From Paenibacillus sp. oral taxon 786 str. D14 (GTDB lineage: Bacteria; Bacillota; Bacilli; Paenibacillales; Paenibacillaceae): a stretch of 59,672 nt of DNA. Positions within the stretch are counted from its first letter, which is position 1. Every line of letters starts with the position of its first letter. The notes under the pieces were generated by a model that made no database searches, was not told the origin of the DNA, and saw only the letters and a program-made list of their open reading frames with translations. Positions 7,469 to 15,581 of this stretch are shown here, piece by piece. Where the stretch lies: contig NZ_GG695971.1 in assembly GCF_000159955.1 (NCBI RefSeq), positions 241,054-300,725 on the forward strand, given 5' to 3'. The translations under genes and the position numbers were made by a program.

Positions 7469-8155
7469 ATGGGATTCGAAGCGGAACATGATACCTGGCT
7501 GCAAGAGCATATGAAACGAAGAACGGGGGAGCGCCTGGATGCACTTCGGCGAGGGTATGGTTATGGGAATCGGTTGTTCGTCGAGCGGATTTGGTGGCCG
7601 CTGGTGGGACACTTTGACGGATTGCATCCCGAATACGAGGTGAAGGATTGGCGGGGGAGATCCTACTTTGCAGATTTTATGTGGGAGGTTGGAACTGCAC
7701 GGGTCGTGTTTGAAATTATGGATTACGGCTCTCATGGCACGGATCGAACGAAATATCGGATGGATTTGAACAGGGGGCTGTTTTTGCAGTCCCAAGGCTT
7801 TCAGATCTACTACATTGCATTGGATGAGATGAAGGAGAACCCTGCGTTTATCCTCTCCTCCTTGCGGAGTATTCTGGCACCGTATTTATCTGTCGTTCAG
7901 GGGGGATCCCTGGATGTGACGCCGCGGGCCTACACTAAGATTGAAAGGGAGCTCATGCGTGCCGCCATTCGCCATCATCGGGTCATTCGCCCAACCGAGG
8001 TGGCGCGAGAACTGGAGCTGCACACGTTGACAGTCATTAAGTACTGCCGAATCCTCGTGGAAAAAGGGAAGTTCCGCGCCATAGCCAAAGGGAGCTCCGG
8101 ACGCGTCACTTCATATGAGTATGTGGGTTCGTTGCTGAGCCCGGATTTGGTGTGA
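7469..8155 (+). CDS. Endonuclease-like protein, paralogue 2, with degenerate active site
   Basis: This 228-aa protein aligns end to end with the 296-979 product (shared RIWWPL, LHPEYEVKDWRGRSYFADF). D69 and E82 are kept, but the E-x-K motif reads E82-I-M84, so the catalytic Lys is gone while the fold residues are preserved. The C-terminal about 80 residues (KIERELMRAAIRHHRVIRPTEVARELELHTLTVIKYCRIL) again look like a winged helix. It may bind DNA without cutting it. The ATG follows AGGGAGG. It stands alone after the gpx terminator, and array B starts 25 nt downstream. Function unknown. Confidence 0.7.
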   Translation: MGFEAEHDTWLQEHMKRRTGERLDALRRGYGYGNRLFVERIWWPLVGHFDGLHPEYEVKDWRGRSYFADFMWEVGTARVVFEIMDYGSHGTDRTKYRMDLNRGLFLQSQGFQIYYIALDEMKENPAFILSSLRSILAPYLSVVQGGSLDVTPRAYTKIERELMRAAIRHHRVIRPTEVARELELHTLTVIKYCRILVEKGKFRAIAKGSSGRVTSYEYVGSLLSPDLV

Positions 8156-8180
8156 GTGGCGGGTTGGCGCTGATTTGGGG

Positions 8181-8363
8181 AAATGTATTCGAAAAATCAT
8201 ATACATTTGGGCCTCAGTGGATGGAAATGGCCCAATATATATGAAAAATCATATATATTAGGCCGAATTGAGAGCGAAGTGGTGAAATGTATTCGAAATT
8301 TCATATAGAATGAGCGATTTGGCGGGGATTCGAGGAAATGTATTCGAAAAATCATATAGAATG
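8181..8363. repeat. Intergenic hairpin array B (4 direct units, 51-52 nt period)
   Basis: Four AT-rich palindromic units share a GAAAAATC or GAAATTTC core at 8191, 8243, 8294 and 8345, with spacings of 52, 51 and 51 nt and all in the same orientation. Unit 1 has 8-bp arms AAATGTAT/ATACATTT. Unit 2 is the strongest hairpin, GGCC plus an 11-bp AT arm around an AAAA loop (8229-8264). Units 3 and 4 are near-identical. The array lies between the convergent 7469 and phnE genes. The remaining stretch to 8533 has no gene; 8390-8465 is low-complexity A/C-rich sequence with a repeated CACCAGAGCG. Confidence 0.75.
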
Positions 8364-8533
8364 AGGGCCAGATCCAGCATCAGTTCAGAGACGGCGTCAG
8401 CACCAGAGCGGAACAAGAGCTGCACCAGAGCGACACCAGAACCCACGCCAAGGCCAGGTCCATACCAAGACCTAGTTCAAGCTTAGGGCAAGACAAAGTA
8501 TACTGGCCGGGGATGGCTGCTGATGATTTAGGG

Positions 8534-9346
8534 CTAGACCAGCTTCTTCCGCAGGTAACCGGACATCCAGTCCACGAGAGTGATCATCGCGATGATTCCG
8601 AGCAGGATGATGCCAACGCGCTCCCAATCCCGCGAGCTCAGGGCGAAGATCAGCGGGGTGCCGATGCCGCCGGCACCGATGACGCCAAGGATCGTCGCGG
8701 AGCGCAGGTTGATCTCGAACCGGTACAGCGTGTAGGACAGGAATCCCGGCAGCACTTGGGGGAGCACAGCAAACCACAGGATTTGCAGGCGGTTCGCCCC
8801 GGCTGCGATCAACGCTTCGGCGGGACCGTGATCCATGTTCTCGATTTCGTCGGCGAACAGCTTGCCGAGCATGCCGACCGAGTGCAGCCCAAGCGCCAGC
8901 ACACCAGCAAAAGCGTTAGGTCCCACCGCTTTGATGAACAGCAGCGCCATCACGATTTCCGGGAAGGTGCGGACAAAGCTGAGCAGCATTTTGCCTGAGC
9001 CGGATACGAAACGCGACTTGCCCCGATTGGCCGCCGCCCAGAAGGCGAACGGCAGGCAGACCAGTGTGGAAACGAACGTGCCCAGGATCGAGATGGTTAG
9101 GGTCTCCAGCAGGCCGCGCAGCAGATCCTCCCCGTCCGGCAAATAGACGTAATCCCAATCTGGCGAGAACAAGCCCGAGAGGATCGACTTTGTAATTTGG
9201 CCGGCCGTTTGTTTGATTCCGTCAAATGGGATTCCAGCAAAAGCCCATACATAGAGAAGAAGGAGCAGGATATAGATCAGCCAGCGGTAACGGTTCTTTT
9301 TGGGCTTCGGCACTTTGTGCTGCCAAGTCGTTGTGTTTGTCGTCAT
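8534..9346 (-). CDS. phnE: Phosphonate/phosphite-type ABC transporter permease
   Basis: This 270-aa permease has about six membrane segments and the PhnE EAA-like loop (GPAEALIAAGANRLQILWFAVLPQVLPGFLSYTLYRFEINLRSATILGVIGAGGIG). It is the second permease of a PhnCDEE importer, forming the membrane pore with the upstream PhnE. Its start overlaps the stop of the first phnE by 4 nt (9343-9346), so the two are co-translated. Unlike its partner it has an ordinary short basic N-terminus. It is the last gene of the phn operon; array B lies beyond. Confidence 0.9.
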   Translation of the reverse strand: MTTNTTTWQHKVPKPKKNRYRWLIYILLLLLYVWAFAGIPFDGIKQTAGQITKSILSGLFSPDWDYVYLPDGEDLLRGLLETLTISILGTFVSTLVCLPFAFWAAANRGKSRFVSGSGKMLLSFVRTFPEIVMALLFIKAVGPNAFAGVLALGLHSVGMLGKLFADEIENMDHGPAEALIAAGANRLQILWFAVLPQVLPGFLSYTLYRFEINLRSATILGVIGAGGIGTPLIFALSSRDWERVGIILLGIIAMITLVDWMSGYLRKKLV

Positions 9347-10299
9347 AATAATTTCTCCCGCAGTTTAGTGCTTGCATAATCGATCAACAGGACGACCGCG
9401 AGCGTAAACAAGATGATCATGCACGTCTTGTCATACTCCAGGAAACCTAAAGTGACTTCGTAATAATGTCCGATCCCGCCGGCCCCAACCAGACCCAGCA
9501 CCGCCGCGGCGCGAATGTTAATTTCGAACGTGTACAACACGTAAGAAATAAAATGGGCCTGAATCTGCGGCACAACGCCAAAGGCGATCCGCTGGACGGG
9601 CGTGGCCCCGACGGCCGTCATCGCTTCCAGCGGCCCGCGGTCAATCGTCTCCAGCGCTTCGTATGTCAGTTTGGCGATCAGGCCAAACGAGAAGACGGTC
9701 AGCGCCATGATGCCGGGAAGCGGGCCGAGCCCAAAGATGGCGACGAAAATGGCCGCCAGCAGCAGGTCTGGAATCGTCCGCACGAGGTTCAGTAAGAAGC
9801 GGACGGGCTGGTAGATCCAAGCGCTGCGGCTGAGGTTAGAGGCGCAGAGCAGCGCCACCGGTACGGCGAGGATCGCGCCAGACGTCGTGCCGATCAGCGC
9901 CATGCGGATCGTCTCTAGCATCGCCGGAACGATATTGTCGAAGTAGCTCCACTTCGGCGGGAACATCTCCCGCAGCAGATCCAGCATGTTCGGCGAGCCC
10001 TGGATCAGCTTGCCCCACGAGGCGTCGGTGTCCACAGCGCTGCCCCACAGCAGGAGCAGAATGATCACAGCGGTCAAATAATGCCTCAGCTTGCTGGGGG
10101 CCTGGGGCCAATTCCGATTAAAGCCGGCTTGGCCGGACGGGTTAGTGCTTAGACTGGCGTTAATGTTAGCGTTGGTGTAGGCGTTAGTATTGGTCTTAGT
10201 GTCGGTGCTCGTACTGACATGGGCATCAGCGCTAGGAGCAATATTTGCTCCAGCTTTGGTCTTCGTATCGGTGCTTGGACGTGGATTCGTGTGCATCAA
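9343..10299 (-). CDS. phnE: PhnE permease with low-complexity N-terminal extension
   Basis: This 318-aa permease has a PhnE core from about residue 70 ([25 protein letters not shown]..., [57 protein letters not shown]). The first about 60 residues are an unusual Thr/Asn/Ala/Ser tract with repeated TDTKT/TNTNA elements and no counterpart in ordinary PhnE. The DNA of this tract (about 10120-10290) is itself repetitive, suggesting slippage growth. Its ATG overlaps the phnC stop by 4 nt. An internal start could be used instead, but none has a good ribosome binding site. Confidence 0.88.
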   Translation of the reverse strand: MMHTNPRPSTDTKTKAGANIAPSADAHVSTSTDTKTNTNAYTNANINASLSTNPSGQAGFNRNWPQAPSKLRHYLTAVIILLLLWGSAVDTDASWGKLIQGSPNMLDLLREMFPPKWSYFDNIVPAMLETIRMALIGTTSGAILAVPVALLCASNLSRSAWIYQPVRFLLNLVRTIPDLLLAAIFVAIFGLGPLPGIMALTVFSFGLIAKLTYEALETIDRGPLEAMTAVGATPVQRIAFGVVPQIQAHFISYVLYTFEINIRAAAVLGLVGAGGIGHYYEVTLGFLEYDKTCMIILFTLAVVLLIDYASTKLREKLL

Positions 10300-11096
10300 G
10301 CCTGCGCCTCCAGCACTTGCGGCCCCGGGAGTCGGCTGGCCAACAGCTCTTCCCGGTCGATCGCGCGGCCGTAAATTTCCGCGAACCGCTCGTCCGTCGC
10401 CTCCGACACAGGTCCGTCGAAGACAACCTGGCCCGCGCGGAGCCCGATAATGCGCGTGGCATAGCTGCGCGCCAAGTCGATAAAATGCAGGTTAACGATC
10501 GTCGTTATGCCGAGCTCGACGTTAATGCGCTTCAAATCATCCATGACCTGCTTGGTCGTCAAGGGATCCAGGGACGCCACGGGCTCGTCGGCGAGGATGA
10601 TTTTGGCCTCCTGCGCCAATACGCGGGCGATCGCCACCCGCTGCTGCTGTCCGCCGGAGAGCTGGTCGGCCCGGACGTAGGCTTTTTCCACGATGTTCAC
10701 GCGCTCCAGCGCCTGAAAAGCTAACTCCACATCCGCCTCCGGAAAACGGCCAAACAGGGTGCGCAGCGTGGAATGGTAGCCGACCCGGCCAGCCAGCACG
10801 TTGCGCAACACGGAGGAGCGCTTTACGAGATTGAAGCTTTGGAAGATCATGCCGATGTCGCGGCGAATCATCCGCAGCGGCTTGCCGGTGGCTTGCGTGA
10901 TCGACTTGCCGTCGATGAGGATATCGCCTTCCGAAATGTCGTGCAGCCGGTTGATGGACCGCAGCAGCGTCGATTTGCCGGCACCGGACAAGCCCACGAT
11001 GGCTACGAATTCGCCGGGCTCGATTTTTAGGTTGATTTGATCCAGACCTTTGGTGCCGTTCGGATACGTTTTTGTTACATTGCGCAGTTCTATCAC
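10296..11096 (-). CDS. phnC: Phosphonate ABC transporter ATP-binding protein
   Basis: This 266-aa ABC ATPase shows Walker [12 protein letters not shown], signature [17 protein letters not shown], Walker [14 protein letters not shown] and the switch His in [12 protein letters not shown], all in PhnC context. It energises import of phosphonate, phosphite or a related phosphorus compound. The start is a GTG at 11096, 7 nt after AGGAG. It is separated from phnD by a stable hairpin and overlaps the first permease gene. Confidence 0.93.
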   Translation of the reverse strand: MIELRNVTKTYPNGTKGLDQINLKIEPGEFVAIVGLSGAGKSTLLRSINRLHDISEGDILIDGKSITQATGKPLRMIRRDIGMIFQSFNLVKRSSVLRNVLAGRVGYHSTLRTLFGRFPEADVELAFQALERVNIVEKAYVRADQLSGGQQQRVAIARVLAQEAKIILADEPVASLDPLTTKQVMDDLKRINVELGITTIVNLHFIDLARSYATRIIGLRAGQVVFDGPVSEATDERFAEIYGRAIDREELLASRLPGPQVLEAQA

Positions 11097-11140
11097 GTTT
11101 GGGCTCCTTTTTCACAAAAAATAATCTGGAAAAACGCACA

Positions 11141-11172
11141 GCCAGCCGGGAGCATACAGTGCTCCGACTGGC
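11141..11172 (-). terminator. phnD-phnC intercistronic hairpin
   Basis: On the minus strand GCCAGTCGGAGC (11161-11172) pairs with GCTCCCGGCTGGC (11141-11153) around a 7-nt loop; a TTTTT follows 7-11 nt later. It likely protects or partly terminates the phnD message so that binding protein is made in excess. Confidence 0.6.
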
Positions 11173-11207
11173 TTGCAGGGGCTATTCGTCAAATTTCGTA
11201 CAATTGC

Positions 11208-12224
11208 CTATTCCGTTTTCACTTTCTCGTTATACTCGCGGACGATGTCGAACACGCTGTCGTTGGAATCGACATAGCCTTCATGCGTGTAGATATCCGC
11301 GATGATTTGGTGCCCTTCCGGATCTTTGCCGATCTCGATAAAGGCATCCTTCAGCTTTTGCGCCCATTCGGCGCTCATGTCGGAACGGACGGAGATCGTA
11401 TCGTTTGGAATCGGCTCCGTGTACGTCAGCACGCGAGTGTCTTCGAACACGGTTGGATAATCCTTCACGACCGTGTTCCGGGCATCCTGGAAGATCGCCG
11501 CAGCATCGACATCGCCGTTCAGGACCGCGATAACGCCTTGGTCATGGCCTTTCACCGTGATCGGCTCCACGTCGGACAGCGGATCCAAGCCAGCTTCTTG
11601 TAGCTTGGCGGCCGGCCAGACATAACCGGCGGAAGACGTTACGTTTTGGTAGGCGATTTTTTTGCCTTTCAGGTCGGCCACGGACTGGATGTCGGAATCT
11701 TTCTTGACGATAATCATCGCTTTGTAGAAATCTACCAGTTCATCCGTTGGTGCACCGGTCTCATCTTGTACCCCGAAACGCTGTGCTTGCAAAATGACCT
11801 CGGCGGCACCTTTTTCTTTGGCCAGCACGTAAGCCGTGGGAGGCAGGAAGCCGACATCCACTTGCTTGGAAGCCATCGCTTCAATGATCGTATTGTAGTC
11901 AGTCGACACGCTGACTTTAACCGGAACGCCCAGACGGTCGGACAGCAGCTTCTCGAGCGGCTTCGCTTTAGCTTCCAGCGTATCAGCGTTTTGCGAAGGC
12001 ACAAATTGGACGGTCAGCGTTTCAGGAACGTAGCCAGTATCTGCGGACGTGTCAGCCGCATTCGTGGATGCGTTGGATCCGGCATTGGAAGACGCAGCAT
12101 TCGATTGACCGGATTCGGCCGATGCATTTCCGCTAGTGTTCGCCGGAGCGTTGTTTGCACAAGCGCTCAGGATCACGGAGATTGTCAAAAATAAAGGCAA
12201 AACAAACTTACCCATCTTCTTCAA
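11208..12224 (-). CDS. phnD: Phosphonate/phosphite ABC transporter substrate-binding lipoprotein
   Basis: Using the TTG at 12224 (GGAGG 8 nt upstream) the product starts MKKMGKFVLPLFL and has a lipobox ILSAC with Cys22. An Ala/Ser/Asn linker follows, then a full PhnD-type binding domain (LTVQFVPSQNADTLEAKAKPLEKLLSDRLGVPVKV, QVDVGFLPPTAYVLA, VTSSAGYVWPAAKLQEAGLD). It captures the ligand outside the membrane for PhnE/PhnC. It is the first gene of the phnDCEE operon. An upstream ATG at 12248 is possible but would place charged residues before the signal peptide. Confidence 0.92.
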   Translation of the reverse strand: MKKMGKFVLPLFLTISVILSACANNAPANTSGNASAESGQSNAASSNAGSNASTNAADTSADTGYVPETLTVQFVPSQNADTLEAKAKPLEKLLSDRLGVPVKVSVSTDYNTIIEAMASKQVDVGFLPPTAYVLAKEKGAAEVILQAQRFGVQDETGAPTDELVDFYKAMIIVKKDSDIQSVADLKGKKIAYQNVTSSAGYVWPAAKLQEAGLDPLSDVEPITVKGHDQGVIAVLNGDVDAAAIFQDARNTVVKDYPTVFEDTRVLTYTEPIPNDTISVRSDMSAEWAQKLKDAFIEIGKDPEGHQIIADIYTHEGYVDSNDSVFDIVREYNEKVKTE

Positions 12225-12384
12225 GCGTATGACCTCCACTATTCTCATTTTTAGGTTCGTGACTACTATAAAAAAGATTTATTAACCTGCCGTCAGCGGA
12301 ATGGTGGAAGTATGTAAAAATTCCATTTTTTCAGGAGTTTACAAAACTCGCGATCTTCGTTGCTAGAATGAGGAGTGCAATGAA

Positions 12385-14085
12385 TTGGAATCCGAGGTGA
12401 AGGTGATGGAACAACATACGGAACGTGGTGCTGGTGCGATCTCATCGTGGCAGGAGGAAGTTCTCTGTAAAATCCTGGTCACCAGCGACATCCACGGCTT
12501 TATTTATCCAACAGATTACCGTACGACGGAGGAACGGCCGCTGGGTCTGGCCAAGCTGGCTACGCTCATTCGGCGCGAGCGCGCCCATACGCCCGACTTG
12601 CTGCTGATCGATAACGGGGATGCCATTCAGGGGACGCCGCTGTGCACGTTTCACGTCAAAAATCACCCCCACGACGTTCATCCGTCCATCAGGGTGATGA
12701 ACCTGTTGGGGTATGACGCCGCGGTACCAGGGAACCACGAGTTCAATTACGGGCAAGAGTTGCTAGGGAAGGCGATAAAGGATGCCCGATTTCCGTGGTT
12801 GTCGGCGGGGATATTGGATGAGGGGTCGGGAGAATCGGCGTTTGGTAAGCCCTACGTGATAAAGACCACCCAGGAGGGCGTGCGAATCGCCATCTTGGGT
12901 GTCACAACCCACTATATCCCGCATTGGGAGCACCCCCGGCACATCCCGGGTTGGACGTTTCAGGATGCACTCGAGACGGTGAAAGCCTGGGTTCCCCGCA
13001 TCCGGGAAGCGGAGCAACCGGATTTGCTGGTGGTCAGCTATCACGGCGGGTTCGAGCGGGATTTGGCGACGGGAGCGCCAACGGAACGGTTAACCGGAGA
13101 AAATCAGGGCTACGCGATGTGCCTCGAAGTGCCGGGCATCGACGTGTTGATCACGGGCCATCAGCATCGGATGATCGCGGGCGAAGTCGGCGGGGTCACG
13201 GTGCTCCAGCCGGGGACAGGCGGACAAGCGTTGGGGCAAATCACCGTCCGCTTCAAGCGCGGGGCTGACGGACGCTGGATCGTCCGCGAGAAAACGGCGG
13301 AGCTGCTCGTTCCGGATGCCGCCGTGGAGGCAGATGCAGAGGTGCTGGAGCTGGTGCGGCCGCTGGAATCGGCTACGCAGGCTTGGCTCGACCAGCCGAT
13401 CGGCCGGGTGGAGGGGGATATGACGATCGAAAGCCCGCTCGCCTGCCGCTTGGCGGATCATCCGTTTATGGAGTTTGTTAACCGGGTTCAGATGGAGGCA
13501 GCTGGAGTAGACGTCTCCAATGCAGCGTTGCTGAGCGAGGCATCCAAAGGGTTTGCCGGCAGCATCACGTTGCGGGACGTACTGACGAACTTCATGTACC
13601 CGAACACGTTAACCGTCCTGCGTTTGACCGGGAAGGATATCCGGGAGGCGCTGGAGCAGACGGCGAACTATTTTGTTATGGGTGAGGATGGCGAAATCGC
13701 GGTGAATCCGGCATACTCTCGGCCGAAGGCGCAGCATTACAATTACGACATGTGGGAGGGCATTGAATACGAGCTTGACATCACCCGGCCTGTAGGGCAA
13801 CGGGTCGTGAAGCTGACCCGGAACGGAGCGCCGCTGCAAGACGACACCGTGGTTGACGTCGTGATGAACAATTACCGCGCCAGTGGGGGCGGCGATTACG
13901 AGATGTACCGAGGCAAGCCGGTGATTCGCGAGATCCAGACCGACATGGCGGAGCTGGTGGCGGAGTACATTCAGCGGCACGGTACGATTTATGCGTCATG
14001 TGATGGGAACTGGAGAGTGATTAAGGGATCGTCTACCGGAGCTGGCGAAACGGCATTTCGCCCACGCCCACTTCCGCTCCCGTGA
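12385..14085 (+). CDS. 5'-nucleotidase / 2',3'-cyclic-phosphodiesterase-like metallophosphoesterase
   Basis: This protein of up to 566 aa has an N-terminal calcineurin-like metallophosphatase domain (TSDIHGFI, LLIDNGDAIQGTPL, VPGNHEFNYG, VSYHGGFERD, LITGHQHR), which gives the two-metal site. A C-terminal 5'-nucleotidase domain follows (LTVLRLTGKDIREALEQTANYF, VVMNNYRASGGGDY). No signal peptide is visible, so it probably acts inside the cell on nucleotides or sugar nucleotides. A TTG at 12385 has AGGAG 9 nt upstream; an ATG at 12406 with GAGGTGAAGG is an equal alternative. It is divergent from phnD, which suggests shared phosphorus-related control. Confidence 0.88.
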   Translation: MESEVKVMEQHTERGAGAISSWQEEVLCKILVTSDIHGFIYPTDYRTTEERPLGLAKLATLIRRERAHTPDLLLIDNGDAIQGTPLCTFHVKNHPHDVHPSIRVMNLLGYDAAVPGNHEFNYGQELLGKAIKDARFPWLSAGILDEGSGESAFGKPYVIKTTQEGVRIAILGVTTHYIPHWEHPRHIPGWTFQDALETVKAWVPRIREAEQPDLLVVSYHGGFERDLATGAPTERLTGENQGYAMCLEVPGIDVLITGHQHRMIAGEVGGVTVLQPGTGGQALGQITVRFKRGADGRWIVREKTAELLVPDAAVEADAEVLELVRPLESATQAWLDQPIGRVEGDMTIESPLACRLADHPFMEFVNRVQMEAAGVDVSNAALLSEASKGFAGSITLRDVLTNFMYPNTLTVLRLTGKDIREALEQTANYFVMGEDGEIAVNPAYSRPKAQHYNYDMWEGIEYELDITRPVGQRVVKLTRNGAPLQDDTVVDVVMNNYRASGGGDYEMYRGKPVIREIQTDMAELVAEYIQRHGTIYASCDGNWRVIKGSSTGAGETAFRPRPLPLP

Positions 14086-14249
14086 GGCAGGCGGTCATTA
14101 CGGAAATGAAGCAGCTGGAACGGGCCGCTGCCCTTGCGGGAGTGGCTCCGCAGGCCCTCATCAACCCCATCGTTGAGGTGGGAGCGGGTTGGGGAACATT
14201 GGCCTTGGCCCTAGCGAAGGCGAATCCGAATTGGAGATGGATTATTTAA
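14082..14249 (+). pseudogene. Remnant of a class I SAM-dependent methyltransferase
   Basis: The 55 codons from GTG 14082 read VRQAVITEMKQLERAAALAG... and include VEVGAGWGTLALALAKANP, a clear methyltransferase motif I (SAM-binding loop), then stop at TAA 14247-14249. Nothing after it restores the fold. It overlaps the 5'-nucleotidase stop. Either it is an inactive 5' fragment left by deletion, or the rest was lost when the convergent operon arrived. Confidence 0.6.
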
Positions 14250-14310
14250 CGGAGCACGGACTTGCCGGATCCATCGATTAGCCTGAATAACCGTACCTCT
14301 CTGCCGTGCC

Positions 14311-14910
14311 TTACATCACCTTCTCCATCCCCAATTGCCCAAATTTCCGGAACAGTGACGCGCGGCTCATCACCAGCTTCACCGGAATCAGCTTGTCCGC
14401 ATGGCCGGTGATCCGTTTGCGATGGCTCGGATGAAAGACGGTGAGCAGCAACCGCAGATAGGTGGTCGTCAATGTCCGGAAGGCCCCCTGTTCAACGTGG
14501 TGCGTTTCGAAGCCCAACCCATGCGTGATGCCCCGATGCAGCAACGTAATCCCTTGCAGCGCCTTCACCTGACTAAGCTGCGGGTTGCTTTGCATTTCGG
14601 CGCAGATTTGCGACATCGCGTTTTTTGCAAGCCGGGCGACCTTCAAGGCGACCCGGTTCGCCTCATTGGATTGCAGCATGGCGAGGATTTGGCGGTTATC
14701 CAAATGCAGCTCCCCAATCCAATCCCCGTCCTGAATCCACGTCCCGTCCTCGCATTGCATGCTTTTGCCGCGGTATTGGGTGACAAACATTTTGCAGATG
14801 CCGAACTCTCCGGCGTACTTGGAGCGCAGTCGGCTAAACAGCTCAAATACCCGCTCCCAGCCCATCCAAACCGTTTGGACGGATTGCTTCATGATCGTTT
14901 TCACTTGCAT
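14311..14910 (-). CDS. YkoP-like hypothetical protein
   Basis: This 199-aa protein has no signal peptide or clear membrane helix. The centre (WIQDGDWIGELHLDNRQILAML, then KVARLAKNAMSQICAEMQ) and the end (KLIPVKLVMSRASLFRKFGQLG) resemble the Bacillales YkoP family, of unknown function and found near polysaccharide or lipid-processing genes. The ATG at 14910 has GAGG 7 nt upstream. It is the last gene of the operon with PAP2, MFS and glycosyltransferase genes, so an envelope role is inferred. Confidence 0.65.
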   Translation of the reverse strand: MQVKTIMKQSVQTVWMGWERVFELFSRLRSKYAGEFGICKMFVTQYRGKSMQCEDGTWIQDGDWIGELHLDNRQILAMLQSNEANRVALKVARLAKNAMSQICAEMQSNPQLSQVKALQGITLLHRGITHGLGFETHHVEQGAFRTLTTTYLRLLLTVFHPSHRKRITGHADKLIPVKLVMSRASLFRKFGQLGMEKVM

Positions 14911-14961
14911 GGAATGTCCTCACTTTCTTTTTTAAATCGTGAAGTGCTTAGATGTCTGCAT

Positions 14962-15498
14962 CTAGACCAGCCCGGCGCTTAAAACAACGAGGAGGGCAGT
15001 CATGGCTCCAAGTAAGCCGCCCGCCAGCACATCGGAGGGGTAATGGACGCCAAGGTAAATTCGCGACAGGCCAACGATAAAAGCAAGCGGCAGAAGCAGT
15101 TGCGCCAGACCCGGAGCCGCGTATAGGAGCGGGATAAACGTCGAAAAAGCGGCCGTTGTGTGCCCGGATGGGAACGAGTAGTCCTTGAGCGGGTGGATGG
15201 AGATCCTTGCATTCTGCAACGCTTCGTATGGGCGCGTACGCTGGAATCGCTTCTTAATCACTACCGCAAGCAGATGGCTAACGGTTAGAGCGATCAGGCT
15301 GTGCCATCCTGCCCGTTGCCATGAACCCGTGGTGAAGAGGACCACAGAAAGGGTTAAAGCGATCGTAAACGCAGCACTCCCCAGATGAGTAAGTCCTTTC
15401 AGAATCCGATCCAGCCACGGGTGACTCAGCGAATGATTGCACCACCGAAACAGCCGGTTATCGTACTCGCGCAGCCGAAGATAATAGCGATGTTTCAT
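14962..15498 (-). CDS. PAP2-family membrane phosphatase
   Basis: This 178-aa protein has about five membrane segments and the full PAP2 signature: KKRFQRTRPYEAL (motif 1), FPSGHTTAAF (motif 2, His) and SRIYLGVHYPSDVLAG (motif 3, His-Asp). Such enzymes dephosphorylate lipid phosphates such as undecaprenyl pyrophosphate or phosphatidate at the membrane. The ATG at 15498 follows GGAGGGG; the 29 residues upstream in frame are not convincing. It lies in an operon with a glucosyldiacylglycerol-type glycosyltransferase. Confidence 0.88.
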   Translation of the reverse strand: MKHRYYLRLREYDNRLFRWCNHSLSHPWLDRILKGLTHLGSAAFTIALTLSVVLFTTGSWQRAGWHSLIALTVSHLLAVVIKKRFQRTRPYEALQNARISIHPLKDYSFPSGHTTAAFSTFIPLLYAAPGLAQLLLPLAFIVGLSRIYLGVHYPSDVLAGGLLGAMTALLVVLSAGLV

Positions 15499-15581
15499 AC
15501 CAACCCCTCCAATCCCTGAAAAAGAACACGTTCTACACGCCCCAAACCACTTACTCCAACCATTTAAACCAAACCTCCAAC

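Noticed and set aside
8181..8363. CRISPR array
   Set aside because: The units are short degenerate palindromes with variable arms, only four copies occur, spacing segments are not spacer-like, and there are no cas genes. The nuclease domain at 23136 is fused to a helicase and is not a cas4 gene.
8361..8489. Small 42-codon frame in the A/C-rich tract 3' of array B
   Set aside because: Low-complexity composition, no ribosome binding site and no recognisable protein pattern.
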